This document shows positions 24,326-37,700 of a stretch of 64,000 nucleotides of DNA, in pieces. The notes under the pieces are model-generated. The model did no database searches. It was not told the DNA's origin and saw only the letters and a program-made list of their open reading frames with translations. The DNA is from Trachythela sp. YZ-2020 (Eukaryota > Cnidaria > Anthozoa > Malacalcyonacea > Clavulariidae), in assembly GCA_016169945.1 (NCBI GenBank), contig JADLSH010000061.1, positions 1,612,001-1,676,000 on the forward strand, written 5' to 3'. The position numbers and the translations under genes were made by a program. Each line of letters opens with the position of its first letter. Positions within the stretch are counted from its first letter, which is position 1.

Positions 24326-25698
24326 TTTCGCTTACCTCGAAACTTGTCTGCAACAGGCTGTTTCATCTGTAAAAGAATCATCAGGCAGTGACAAGTATCG
24401 AAAGAAATGACCGCTTATATGCTTCCTGCCGGAACGTGGGGGTGTATGTGGGAGACAATGTGTGCATGCATGGCTTTGTTTGCGTTGCTTACGCGAAGTT
24501 TATTACGATGACGACACCGTGAAATTATTTCAACTCTTTTGTTGAGTAAAAAATTCTTGTTTTTTTCTTTCAAAACACAAAATATTTCTCCTAAACATAA
24601 ATTGCATCGTTTTGATCCTCCTGTGTACGAAATAGAATGTTTTAAAATTTGCCAATTAATACTGAAATCCTTATTGTTTTCTTTCAGCGTCCAAATATAT
24701 TTCGAAAGTTCCGTGTTATTTGCATGCTTTTTATGCTGAAAAGATTTAGTGTGGTTGGCCAATCGCTCTTTGAATGTGGTCAGGGACACTACCAATTGCA
24801 GTTGTGGAGAAAACACCATTTGCCCGCTTCAAAAACAATGCTAGTATACAAAGCAACAGTCACAGTAAGCAACACAAACACGATCAAAAATTACATTCGC
24901 ATGACTGCAACCACATTCAAAGAGCGATTGGCCAACCACACTAAATCTTTTCAGCGTAAAAAGCATGCAAATGACACGGAACTTTCGAAATATATTTGGA
25001 CATTGAAAGAAATCAATAAGGATTTCAGTATTAATTGGCAAATTTTAAAACATTCTATTTCGTACACGGGAGGATCAAAACGATGCAATTTATGTTTAGA
25101 AGAAAAAATTTGTATTTTGAAAAAAAAAACAAGAATTGTTTACTCAACAAAAGAGCTGAAATAATTTCACGGTGTCGTCATCGTAACAAATTTCGCGTAA
25201 ACAACGCAAACAAAGCCATGAATGCACACATTGTCTCCCACACACACCTCCACGCTCCGGCAGGAAGCATATAAGCGGTCATTTATTTCGATACTTGTCA
25301 CTGCCTGATGATTCTTTTACAGATGAAACAGCCCGTTGTAGACAAGTTTTGAGGTAAGCGAATATATATATGGTTAATTTGAAATTTTGACCGTTGGCAT
25401 GTAAGGTTATACTTTATACTATATACATAAAGTATAACCTTACATGCCAACGGTCAAAATTTCAAATTAACCAATAATAGCCAAGAACGATAGTATAGAT
25501 CGATATATAATCCTACGTGTATATACAACTTAGTCATTAGATCATTTTGTCTGAAGAGTACCACACATACGTGTGTAGCACGAAACTAACTAGTAATAAA
25601 ATGTCTATTCAAAACTGTTGAATCTCTGAATTTTAACTATATTATGCTCTGGTTCTCCATTGAGCACTCTGCAAACGGTTTTTACTATATCGTCTATA

Positions 25699-25752
<54 letters not shown>

Positions 25753-28700
25753 TTCAATTGATTAAAATTTTCGTATCCGGCATATATTAAAAACTAATTC
25801 CTTGCAAAAAAAATTAAGAATTTACGATAGATGAAAATTTAGAAAGAGTATATAGTCAACACAAAATATTATAAACAGGGATTTTATATTTATCGCTCGT
25901 TTTGAAGAAACAAGAAAAAAACTCCTTCATTTTCTCCAAATTTTCTTCAATCAACTCGCATTGGACAGATTTTAACAAAATAGTTAACTTCGGCAACGTT
26001 AACTTTGAAAACACAACATTAATAGACTTTTTAAATCAAATATAGCACTCTCTGTCATTAGCCCATGTAAAATATATTGTTTTTCGGATATAGCCCATAT
26101 AATCAAACCGCGATTCACTGTGCCGTACAGTCTGGAGATCTTGATGCCGTGGAGTACTTGCTTGCGAAAATGGAATTCCTGGAAATGATTGATTTTATTG
26201 ACGACGAACGGACCACTGCAGCTGGTTACGCAACACAGGATGGTAATGCCAAGATACTCACATGTCTGTTGGACAAAGGCGCACAAATAAAAGCTGACAA
26301 GAATGCTAACAGATTCAACATCCTGGATTCTGCATGTGATTATTTTAATAGTGGCGAGGATTCTATCAATACAATTATTACGTTTTGTACAGACAATGGA
26401 GAAATTGAACCGCTTCAAGAGGTAATAGAAAGTTTATGGACACAAACATCATAATTACACAAAACATTATAATAAGTTCCGGATAGGTTTTTATGAGGAT
26501 GAATATATGATTTGTCGTTTAGAATCACCACGTTTGACGTTTATCTATTTCACATTGCTTTCGATTCGTTAGCGTAGGTCTTCATTAGTGCAAAATAATA
26601 TTGTAATTATATTCAATAATTCATGAAGAGAACACAAATAAATCATGACCCTAACGGAGCTCGTGCATCTGATCCATCTGATTTCAGCAAGAATATGATT
26701 AATACGAGTGTTTTGCTTGTGTTTTTATATCTTAAGCCAGACCCAACCGACAATTTAAAGAAAAAAGTGCATGCACAATACAAATATCAAGAAATGAAAA
26801 CATCTTGAATACCTAATCATAGTAAATATATATTAACTATTACCCAAGATATGGACTAAAACAAGAAGTAAATTTAAATGAAACGTCATATTTCATTCCT
26901 ATTGCAGAATTATCATCAGACCAACTGATTAACAAATAAGTAAAGAGCGTTTATGCTTACTTGTAAATCAGTGGGTCTGATAGTGATTCTGCAATATAAT
27001 CGAAATATAACCGTAAATAAATATGCGCGGTAGCCTGCACCACAGTATATGCATCAGATATATTACATTTTTGCACTGATGAAAATCTGGTTTGCGTATC
27101 AAACACTTTACATGCAAATAAGTTAATGCCGTGTTTTCCATAGGACAAAACAACGCATAAATTATTTTTGTAATTTTTCAGCTGTTTGAAGATTCACGTT
27201 TTGGTCCTGACGGTATTTTGTCTAAACTGATCGAGGAAACACCCGACGTTGCCATGAGGATTTTTGACCTCTGTACTGATGAAGATACACATTCTACTTA
27301 TCGTTCGTATGCCGAAAGGAAAAAAGAAAGAAAAGTGTCCTACTCGTTCTTTCCATTCAAACGAAAAAATCGTAAGTACTATAATATGTATTAATTTAAT
27401 GGTTCAGTTCATACATAATTGCTTAATTAGTTGATACTTGATTGGCTAGGAGAAGTGCAATTTTATGGATGAAATACAGGGTGACGTGAAATAGCCCTCC
27501 CCCCATTACATTTTGCGGCATTTCTCACCAATTTAGCAAACACCTCAACGGGTAATACCCATATTTCTCACGTGAGAACAAGTGGTATCGCCCGTGCCAG
27601 ACTGTAGTTTCCGCCGCCTGGTGCGAGACGCCTTCGTATATCATTACCTATCAACCAATCAGAATATTGCTTCTATACATTGATCAATTGCGATGAAATT
27701 TCTTCGCCATATTGATTTAATATTGAGGAGATCTGTGGAATGGAGATTCGGAAAGGTTGTATGAATGTAATATTGTGCGTATAAATGATTATAAAAGCGA
27801 ACAAGAATATATGACATCGAGACAGCTATTCTGAAAACGTTTTACGGCCTTGGAAGAGAATATTCAGAATTGCCTAAATAAATTTATATCGAGAATGTCC
27901 ACATAATACAGGCAAGAATTTATTTCACAATATCCAAATGAAGGTAAATAATAACAATAGCTAGGTGATTTCCTAGTATTAGTATTAAAACATGTTGTAT
28001 TCTAATAGATCAGAACTCAGGAGCAGTATTTAACTAAATGCTGTTCTTAAAAGCTTTGTTAGATCTGTAAACCTAATTCATGGCTAGAAATCAGGAACAG
28101 TAAGCCAATAAATCGCGGTACACCCCTATTCATAATCACGAAAGTGAATTTGAAACAAAGCCTGTTGGAGAAAGCAACGACCACGTTGACCAGCTATACA
28201 GGCGAGTCTTTGTCAGTCGTGGGGCAATGTAATTTAAAATGTAACAACACAACACTGAAATTTTTCGTGGTGAAAACAGAACAAGTTCCTATTATTGGTT
28301 TGAAAGCGTCTCAAGGTCACAACTTGATCAAGATCGTTATGAATGTGAACAATTTGAGTGACTAACCAACCCAAAATATTCCTGATAAATTTCCTAAAGT
28401 GTCTCAAACAACCATACCACATCAAAGTTGACACCGGTAGTCAGTCCATTAAGAAGCACACCAGTTGCCCTAATAGAGAAGCAAAAGAAATCGTTAGACG
28501 AAATGGAAGAAAATGGAGTCGTTGAGAGAGTCGTGTGCCCAACTGAGTGGGTAAATTCCACTGTGATAGTAGAGAAACCGAAGAGTGAGACACTACGAAT
28601 TTGCCTTGGTCCAAGACCATTGAATGAAGCGATTCAGCGAGAACACTTCAATATGCCAACTATCGAAGAGATTACGACGCGTGTGGCAGGAGCTAAAGTA

Positions 28701-31700
28701 TTTTACAAGTTGGATGCAAATCACGGCTATTGGCAAATTCCACTAGACGAAGAGAGTTGATTGTTGACCACATTCAAGACACCATTTGGCCGCTACTGTT
28801 ATAAAAGAATGCCTTTTGGAATCAAGTCAGCTCAAGAAGTATTCCAAAAAAGAATGTGTCAATCTTTTGGAGATTTAGAGTTTGTGGAAACAAATGTGGA
28901 TGATATTTTAGAATAAGCCGATTAGAGAGCTAATAAGAATCGATGTGGAGTTCCAAAGGGGCAGTGAACGAGATAAAGCATTCCAAGAAGTGAAAGATAT
29001 CCTAACGAAAGCTCCAGTTTTAGCATATTATGACGTGAAGAAGTCTGTGACGGTGACCTGTGATGCTTCAAAATATGGCCTCGGAGCAGCATTACTCCAG
29101 GAAGACAAGCCAGTCGCGTTCGCATCAAGAGCCTCAACCGATGTGGAAACTCGATACGCCCATATCGAAAAGGAACTGTTGGCGGTGGTATTTGCGTTTG
29201 TGAAATTCAACCATGCAGGATGTGTAGAAGTTGAAACCGATCATAAACCACTGGTGTCGATTGTAAAGAAACCGCCTCGGCTTCAGAGAATGTTGTTGCG
29301 GCTGCGACGATACGAGTTCAAGATGAAGTACAGGCCAGGAAAAGAAAGGATCATCGCTGATACACTTTCCCGAGCCTATCTTACCGATCAAGACATAGGC
29401 AATAACCAGAAGAACGAGGAGTTAGAAGGCTTTGTGCACACGGTAATTAGCAGAATGTCAGTATCCGAAGAAGGGTTGAAACAAATCAGGAAGAAAATAC
29501 AAGTGATAAGACGATGCAGACACTCACGTCAACAATTTGTAGAGGATGGTCAGAAACAAGAAAGCAAGTACCCAGCGAAATCCAAGGCTTCTGGAACTAT
29601 CGTGACTAACTTTCAGAAGTAGCGGGAAGACAAGATCATAAAAACCCCAAACTTGAGAGAAAATATGTTAGAGAAAATACGCACGTTGCAAAACGTGTCA
29701 AGAGTACCAGATATCTAATCCGAAAGAACCCATGGAGCATGCTCCAATACCGTCGAGACCATGGGAAATGGGGGCGACCGATCAGTTTAAATGGGAGCAA
29801 AATAACTACATGGTTGTGGTAGATTATTATTTGCGGTACATCGAGATTGCTAAATTGGAAAACAGCACCAGCAAAACCATTGTGAATCATACGAAGCCCA
29901 TATTTGCGAGGCGTGGTATTGCGGATGTCGTCAGAAGTGACAATGGTCCTCAGTACACAGCTACGGAGTACAAGCAGTCCGCGCAAGATTGGAATTTTGA
30001 ACATCGGAAAGCAGTTCAAATTGTAAAGAGATTGTTGTCCAAAGCGAAACAAGATGGCAAAGATACGTACCTCAGTCTGTTAGAATATCGCAATATGCCC
30101 ATAGATAATGTAGCCTTACCAGCACAAAGTCAACTAAAGCCACAAGTTGTTGATTAGGACAAAATGAAAAAGAGCTGGAAGAGAAGAAGAGTAAACGGAA
30201 ACAGCAAACTTTCGAGATTGGGAGAATGAGAAACAGTACGAGCACAATTGAAGTCAAAGTAGAAACCAGCGGTTGTTAAAGAAAAACTGCAAACACCTAG
30301 ATCGAGCAGCTGGGAAATTTGTTACGCATGCGCTAGTCTGGCTTGCGTGGAGACCACGCAATTATTTTCGCGCGCGGTGGCGGGGCCTTTAAATTCGTAA
30401 ACAAAAACATGTCCGGCCAATTTTTTTTCTGTGTCTTGTTTCTTTGGCTTGTTTTGAACGCTGTTTTTGCAGTTCCAAATAAAAAGAACCTTTATTGTGC
30501 CGTGTGTGGCAAATGCTGCAAACAAAAGTTAAATTCTACAAGAAATAGCCTTCCACAAAGCGCTCTTCTGGAGAGTTGCTTCGGTGTTTCGCACGAAGGG
30601 ACAGGGATATTATGTTCTACTTGTCGAAGAGCTTTGTATATATACAGAACCACAGGAAAAACGTCCTTTCAGGTAATTTTTTTACAATTTTTAATAAGCC
30701 AAGTGGCAAGTAAAATTCAAATTATACTAAAAAGCACAGTGTCTAATTTGTTTTGGTTTTATTAATATGCTAGTTGGCTAAATCAAATAAAAAAGATAAA
30801 GCAGGAAGACCAAAGAAAACACAACGAACTGTCCCAGCTAGAACTTCGTCGGATACCAATAACGAGGGATGGGTGGCAGAAGACACATGCTTTGGAGTGT
30901 TACGGAGAGGGGCCAATGGAGATGTGCTTATGCCAGCAGAAATGTATGATGATATTAAGACGCAGTTCAACTCCCTGTCTGGAAGTATGTACATACTGTA
31001 CTGTATATTACATGCACAAAATGTAAACAGACTGTAACAATACTCCATGAGTAGGGAGTGGGGTACTTGCCCTGGACAACATGCATGTTGTGAGCTCCTT
31101 GAGAGGAGGCTTTACAAATTGTGGTCAAATTGCCCCCCCCCCCCCCCAATGATACTATGATGTTGTTATAGAGGCCCCAGTGAAACATTTGCCCTGGTCT
31201 CCCGAAATCTTGCCATTATCCTGGTTAACATAACATTACAAATTAACAAGTAAATAACAACAAATGACAAAGTCAATGCTTTTCTTGCAGGATGTGATCT
31301 CAAATTGGAGCTGGAGAAAATAAAACAGAGCATATATGAGAACTTTGTTCTTGGAAACCAACCAGCAATATATCAACCAAATGAATTCATCGATTTTTGT
31401 CGTCAGGCAGGTGCTCCAAATATATTTGAACACATCTTGCAAGCAGTTTCAGAGGACCGTCATTCCCACAGGCGTCAGGATCTCAACCGAGTAAGAACAG
31501 TGTCGATAATTTATACTATGTGCTACTGCCGCAGCCAGATGTGTAATGTTATGCAAGTAGATAATGCACTCTATCTGAACTCCAATAGGATGACTCAAGA
31601 AGGCATAGATACACAATATCGGATGGGACATACATGCAGCCGTAAAACATCTGATATAATCCGCAGCCAACTGTCGCGAAATCATGAGGAAAGTCTGAAA

Positions 31701-34700
31701 ATGTTTTTCAACCAAGCAATCCAAAATGAATGGGTTTTGGTTCTTATAATCGATGACTTCACCAAAATTCACACCTATCGAAGACCAGCCATTCTGAGAA
31801 CTTGCAATCCAATGAGCATGTGTACAATTGTAGTAAAGGCATTCAAGCAATTGAGAGCAATAAAGGTACCATCAAATATTTCCAGAATCCATTGCCCAGA
31901 TGGTGTTGACATACCAGCTTGTGTAGATGCTATAACCTCCCCTGAACAGGCTGCACTGTTAAGCAATAGCTACGCCTCAACTATGCCAAATTGGTTGACC
32001 ACGCTGTTTTTTACACCGGATCTTGAACGACACATTCTAGAAGAACATGGCTATGGTGACGAGTCTGGAGTTCGAATGATGAGAACAATGGATGATTTGC
32101 ATCTAATTGACTTTGTCGAGTTACAGTTGAAATCAAAGGGTGGTTTTTCCAAAGCATATGATACAATTGTGGCATCAGGTTTAGCAGCTTATTTGAAGAA
32201 GTTTGTCATAATTCAGCCTGGTGACTGGCCATGCCAATTTTATTGTAGACAACTGATATACGAATCTCTCACCCAGTATCAGCAATCATGTGCATCTCAA
32301 CAGGAGCATCAGTCATCCTCCAATACTGTGGAAAATTGCAACTCCAGGAGCGGTCAAATCCCTGCCATAGCATCTCTCATTCCCACTATGGGTCCATTGC
32401 ACATTTCCCTAATAGTAGAGAAGACATTTTTCATACATTTAGACCGTTCTTCAACCAAGTTTATAGTTATTTGTTCCCAAACAGTAAGCTGACAAAATCA
32501 CCCAAACCCTGGAGAATAAATCTCATACTAGAAACAGTGTATGGTAGTTGGACATTAATACGAGATCAAGTGATGACCAAATTTCAAAATTCCAAGGACA
32601 CTCAATATGGTACACTACTCAATTTGTTAGAAAACTATATCCCACTGGTTTTGACAATTTATACAATCACTTTCAAAAGAAACAATTTTAAAGAATACTA
32701 CAATTCAATGATCCGGATATGGGTAATGTTCCTGTGCCTAAAGCGCCGTCATTACAATAAAGCTCCCCTTGTGTGGTTATCAAACACTTCCCACTGGAAA
32801 AGCAAGTACAATGAGCTTTATGAACAATTTTCCAAGTGGTCCACAATTTTTGATGAATATCCAGTGGAGAATACACACAGCATCATCCGAGCCCAAACTC
32901 AGCCTTCCGACACTGCCGCTAAACTTCAGGAAAGGGCAAAGGGTATATTTCAATCCAAGACCAAACAAGCTAACTTTCGATTAAATTTCACCCCTCCAAA
33001 ACACTTCAGTTTTTCACAGCAGCAACTTAAGTACCTAAAGGTCCGATGTGCAGAATTTTTGACAAACATTTTCATTGTGATAAATGATAACATTGGCTGT
33101 GCTTCTAGTTTTATACGAAGGAAAACAAAATATGTCCGCTTACCACACATTTTTGGACAAGCAGAAGTTAAATACACAGCTCTTCCTCTTGGCTTCAGCG
33201 CAAAGCAGGAACCAAACCAAGATTGCATATGTGACCTCCACTCGTGCACCATTAACGACGACGATGAACCATGGAGAATTTTTCAAGGGTGTTGGCATTC
33301 ATTCCATGTTAAATGTCTCAATGGCACTACTTTCTGCCCAATTTGTCATGCCTTTCTTCAAAGTAAAGTGGAGGAGCTTGGTAAAGTTGCCAAAGATGCC
33401 ATTTTACATCCAAATCCAGCCAAGGAGGCCCAGCTTGATGATAATCCTGATGATGAACCAGCCAATATGGAAACTCTGCCAACTGTTGATCTACAAAGTA
33501 TAGATGAAACAATAAACAAACTGAGTGACAAAATTGCAAATTTACACCCACCACCAAAGCCTTCTAATCACCATCTGCAACGAGAGCAAGCACCACCAGC
33601 TAATTCTGATTCCACTCAGCATAACCGACACAAAAAGCGGAAACCTCTTCGAGAAGTTCAAAATTTAGTTAACCATGTAGTGCAGCAGGAACCACCTCAA
33701 CAATCACAGCAAAACACAAATGGAATCATCGAATGGCTGTTCCCCACAAGTATCTGCCAAACCCAAATAGGTGGAAGACCACTGGCAAGTAATGCTTGCA
33801 CAATTATTGCTTCAATGTGGTGCCGAAAGTTTCTGTTAAAAACATTGGCCATCCCATCTAATGAAAGTGATATCCGAGCTATGACAAGCAGCTACAAACA
33901 AACAATTTTGAATGGGAACTTATTGTACCAAGGTTTGAATCTACCTCATAACCAACCAAATTTGGAAGTTCGAGATGTGGTCGGCAAGATTAAGGATCTG
34001 AACTTACAAATTTTGCACGATTTGGGATTCTTCAATGTGGATGACATTAAAGAAACATTTGTTCAAATGCTTCAAGGAGGGAAAAGGCATGCTGGCGTTT
34101 GGATTATCCCACCAGCTAATTCAGTGGCCATACTTATTGATAATGGAAACCTGGCTGTGTTTGACAGTCATCAGCATGGCAATGAAGGTGGCCTAGTTCT
34201 CGTATGCAAGCTTGCAGAAATAGATGAACTTTTCAATTATCTTGGAGAAAAACATAACTTGTGTGGCAGCAACTTTGCCGAACTTGCTATGAATGTATAG
34301 TGCATGACATCATTTGTTAGGAAATGTTCAATTGAAATAAAATATTGCAAATCAATGTATAAGGGAGTCAGTAAATATATCGTTTTCAATCATTTCAAAA
34401 ATTTGTGTTGAATTGTACAATTAGTGAATAAACACAGGCATATGAAACTATCTAAAATCATTCAGTTGGTTGATTAAGTTGAAACTTAAATAAACATAGC
34501 AAGGTGATTACTGTACATGTGAAACAAACCAATGCATTTCATCAGACAAATATCAAATGAGACTCTATTTTTGAGGGGAAAAATTGTATAAAGGTTGAGC
34601 TCAAGTTTTGTATGACATTCAGACATTGAAAAGTCTCTGGAATTTTAGATTTATTTATTATTAAATTTATATGACCAAGTTTGGTTTTGAAAAAACATAG

Positions 34701-37700
34701 TCGAAATATAAATGGTACTAAAGTTACTTCCAGCAATAAAAGAAAGCTAAAAATGCCTATTTGTAGTGGGAAAACACTTGAAACTCTTCGCGTGAATCGC
34801 GCCAAATAAGGGCACGGTATAGTAATTTCAGCCGAAAGGAATCCCAGTTGATTGGAACGTACTTCAACAGCTAGCTTGCTGACATTGCATGCTTACTAGC
34901 GCGCGTTTTAAAGGCGAAATTTGCCTTCAAGGGCAATTTTTCACTCAAAACGATTATGAATTTATTTTTTCCACACCTCTAGAGAATTCAAAAATAGGGG
35001 CATAATTTTGGAGATTTCGGTTAGATTTTTTGTAATTTGGCTCTGTAGGGACTCGGTTTAAATACTGAATGAGACGAGAAAATACGACGAGATATAATTT
35101 AAAATATTTTTTGTTCTAGAAGGAGTAACGGGTTGATTTTTCTATACAAGAATTAACAAATTAGAACCAGAAACTATAACAAAAGATGAACCTAGTAGTT
35201 CAAATAGATTTGCGATCCTTTTATCCAATATACCGGGCATCAAAAGTGAACCAATATGCAATGTTTGAAATACAACCCAGGATTTCAATCGGAAGGGCGA
35301 TTTTTATGTCAACAAAATACTGTTTATCGAAAGCAACAAACGATGGGAATACAAAATTTAGTACAAAAATTTGGGAGATTTCGTTAAGATTTTGAGCTGT
35401 CGGAACTTGCTTGCTATACCCCCTGTCCTGGGCCTAGAACGTCAACAGCTGCGAAGGCATGTGAACTTTTTCCTCGCCCTGTACAAACGTGAAATTATCT
35501 GGGGAAAACACAACCAAAACTGACACCTAAAGTTGTAAGGAACATCTTGCGTACCTTTTTCTGGTTTCATCACACCAACGTGTAGCAGACAGTCCTTCTT
35601 TCAGCACGCGCGTGGCAAAGTTGTGTTCATTTCATCGGTCTACTTCTTCGTGTATAAATGTGGTCATCACTCGCACAGATTTGGCTCAAACCACTTGAAA
35701 AATCGTCATCTATCAAACCATGGGTATCAGTTCACGTACAAGTTTGTTTTACGCCATTTAAGCAATCGAGTTGCCGCACAATTCACAACTAAATACAACA
35801 GTTCGAAAGGCACAACTACAAGTCCAAACCAAGGTATCTTTGTCGCCATTATTTGAACAAAATTTACCGTTAAAAATGACATATTTAACATCTGAAGCAA
35901 GTTGGTGTGCTAATAAAAAACTTCCCATTCTTTAAATATCTTGATCATCGGTCAGAGAAGTTCAGATCTCAACAAACTTTCTCTTTGTAGTTCTGATTCA
36001 AAATTCGAATTCCAACGAAAAAAACAGGCTGTGCCAGCAATTTTTCTGCACAGCGACAACAAATTTCCCAGCTGCTCCTAGATCGTACACCGTGCAAATG
36101 TATAATGGTCAAAGGGTTAGAAGAAACCGACAGCATATTAGGAAACAGAAAACAAAGAATTCCAATATCTCAAATTCGACGGAACCAATTGAAGACTTCG
36201 AGTTCGATGTCAAGAGAACAGACAAGGAAGATCAAGTGCAAGAACAGCATTACAAGACTAGAAGTGGACGATTAAGTAAACCTGCGGATACATTTCAAGC
36301 GCGATAAGTATACTTAGAAGCTTAAGATTTTGAGCTATGAGGCAGTCAATCTGATATTATAGTAAATACATATTATTGATTATCTACATTATCAAGTATA
36401 ACAAAAATTAGTCTAAATTTAGTATTTAATTAAACTGTAAGATTAAAATTAGGAGACTATGTTCAAACATTTATAGATACAATTTAATTTTGAATTAGGA
36501 ACATTAGAACATCATATAAGAGAAAATTCAGTTAATTTGATTATTCAAATTAGGTACGTGTATATAAGTATAGAGTTTGTAAACAATATTGTTAGTTATA
36601 ATAAAATAGTCCGACACATAACATTACAAAAGATTGCTTTAATTTGTCAGGAAGCACATGTACTCTTGGTTTTTAAGGGATCTCAATTGCATTCGTCAAT
36701 CTGCTCCATGCAAATTCTATAGTCTTCTAACTTGGATTGTTATTTTCTAGGTTTTATATAAATAATTGAATTGAAAAACGTATAAATAGATTTATTTCTC
36801 TTTTTGCGAAGCTAAAGGCAAGCTTGAAGCTATTGAAAGCATGGTTAACTCCAATAGAGACAACTGTTTGGGCCATCCATTGGTTATACGGTTCTTAAAC
36901 GAGAAAATGAATTCCACTAGCATTCAGAAATGGTTTCTTTTGAATATTCTTCTATATACCACGTTTCTACTCACTTTGACAGCATATGGTGCAATCCAAA
37001 GTGGAGGTAAGAGTGTTAAATTTTCTATATGTTTTCATTTTTACTTGCCCTACTGTAGGTCTTTTTAGCGCGCATGTTTTAATCTTTAATCTCAATATTT
37101 AATCTAATCGTTTTCATAAATTTTACCCTTGATTGGATTTCCTGAATTGGATATTCTCCATCAAGTTAATAAGATCGTCCTCCAACGCCTTCATTTCGTT
37201 AACAATTGGTGGAGACTTCTTAGATTTCAAACCAAACTTGTATTCTTCAGTGGTATTCGGCTCATGGAGGAAAAATTAGTTTCTTCCGATAATAATCTCT
37301 CGAAGGCAGTCCAATGTTCTTCAAGGAATAGTTAAATCGAATTTGATTCATTTTAAGTATTGGTTAAACTGTAGACAATAATGAGAGTGCACAACAGTAG
37401 AACGAGGCACTTCGAGAGACGCGAGGAAAAACATTATATCTCATCGCCTGAAGATCGTGCAAATGTGAAACTCAGAGTTCCAACTTTATTTTAACTCTTT
37501 ATCAACCGACGGAAACGCGTTGTATTTACGATCAGTAGATTCAAATGTAAATATCTCCAGACGTGTTTACTCTCTGGCAACAGGACACGCGTCATCCGAT
37601 AGCTTATGACTTCTTCTTTAAAATAATATGTGGTTTGTCCCGGTGTCACATGGTCCGGGGGGACCAAATCCGCTAGCGGATATGGACCCCCTTCCGCGGA

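Larger units (their letters stand above)
28140..30304 (+). mobile_element. Ty3/Gypsy retrotransposon, decayed, left part
   Basis: Pieces in order: a protease-region fragment (28144-28365), reverse transcriptase ('FYKLDANHGYWQIPLD', a TGA stop, then 'TPFGRYCYKRMPFGIKSA' and 'ETNVDDILE'), then after an internal deletion RNase H ('VTCDASKYGLGAALLQ', 'HIEKELLAVVFAFVKF'), a connector ('MKYRPGKERIIADTLSRAY') and integrase ('WEMGATDQFKWEQNNYMVVV', 'VVRSDNGPQYTATEY'). The last codons before 30304 ('KLQTPRS') continue at 36077 after a transposon insertion. No LTRs were recognised, so the ends are probably lost. Confidence 0.85.
30305..36076. mobile_element. DNA transposon of unrecognised superfamily, 5772 bp, RING plus protease-like gene
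   Basis: The ends are perfect 19-bp inverted repeats, AGCAGCTGGGAAATTTGTT and its complement (36058-36076). They are flanked by a perfect 9-bp duplication CCTAGATCG (30296-30304, 36077-36085). Removing the element and one duplication restores the Gypsy integrase tail in frame, so the boundaries are firm. It holds one large spliced gene (30409-34300). A 9-bp duplication is typical of Mutator-like elements, but the protein does not resemble a MULE transposase that I know. I cannot assign a superfamily. Confidence 0.92.

Noticed and set aside
35623..35856. 77-codon ORF in the 3' part of the RING/protease transposon
   Set aside because: No motifs, no splice partners and AT-biased composition; not supported as a second gene.
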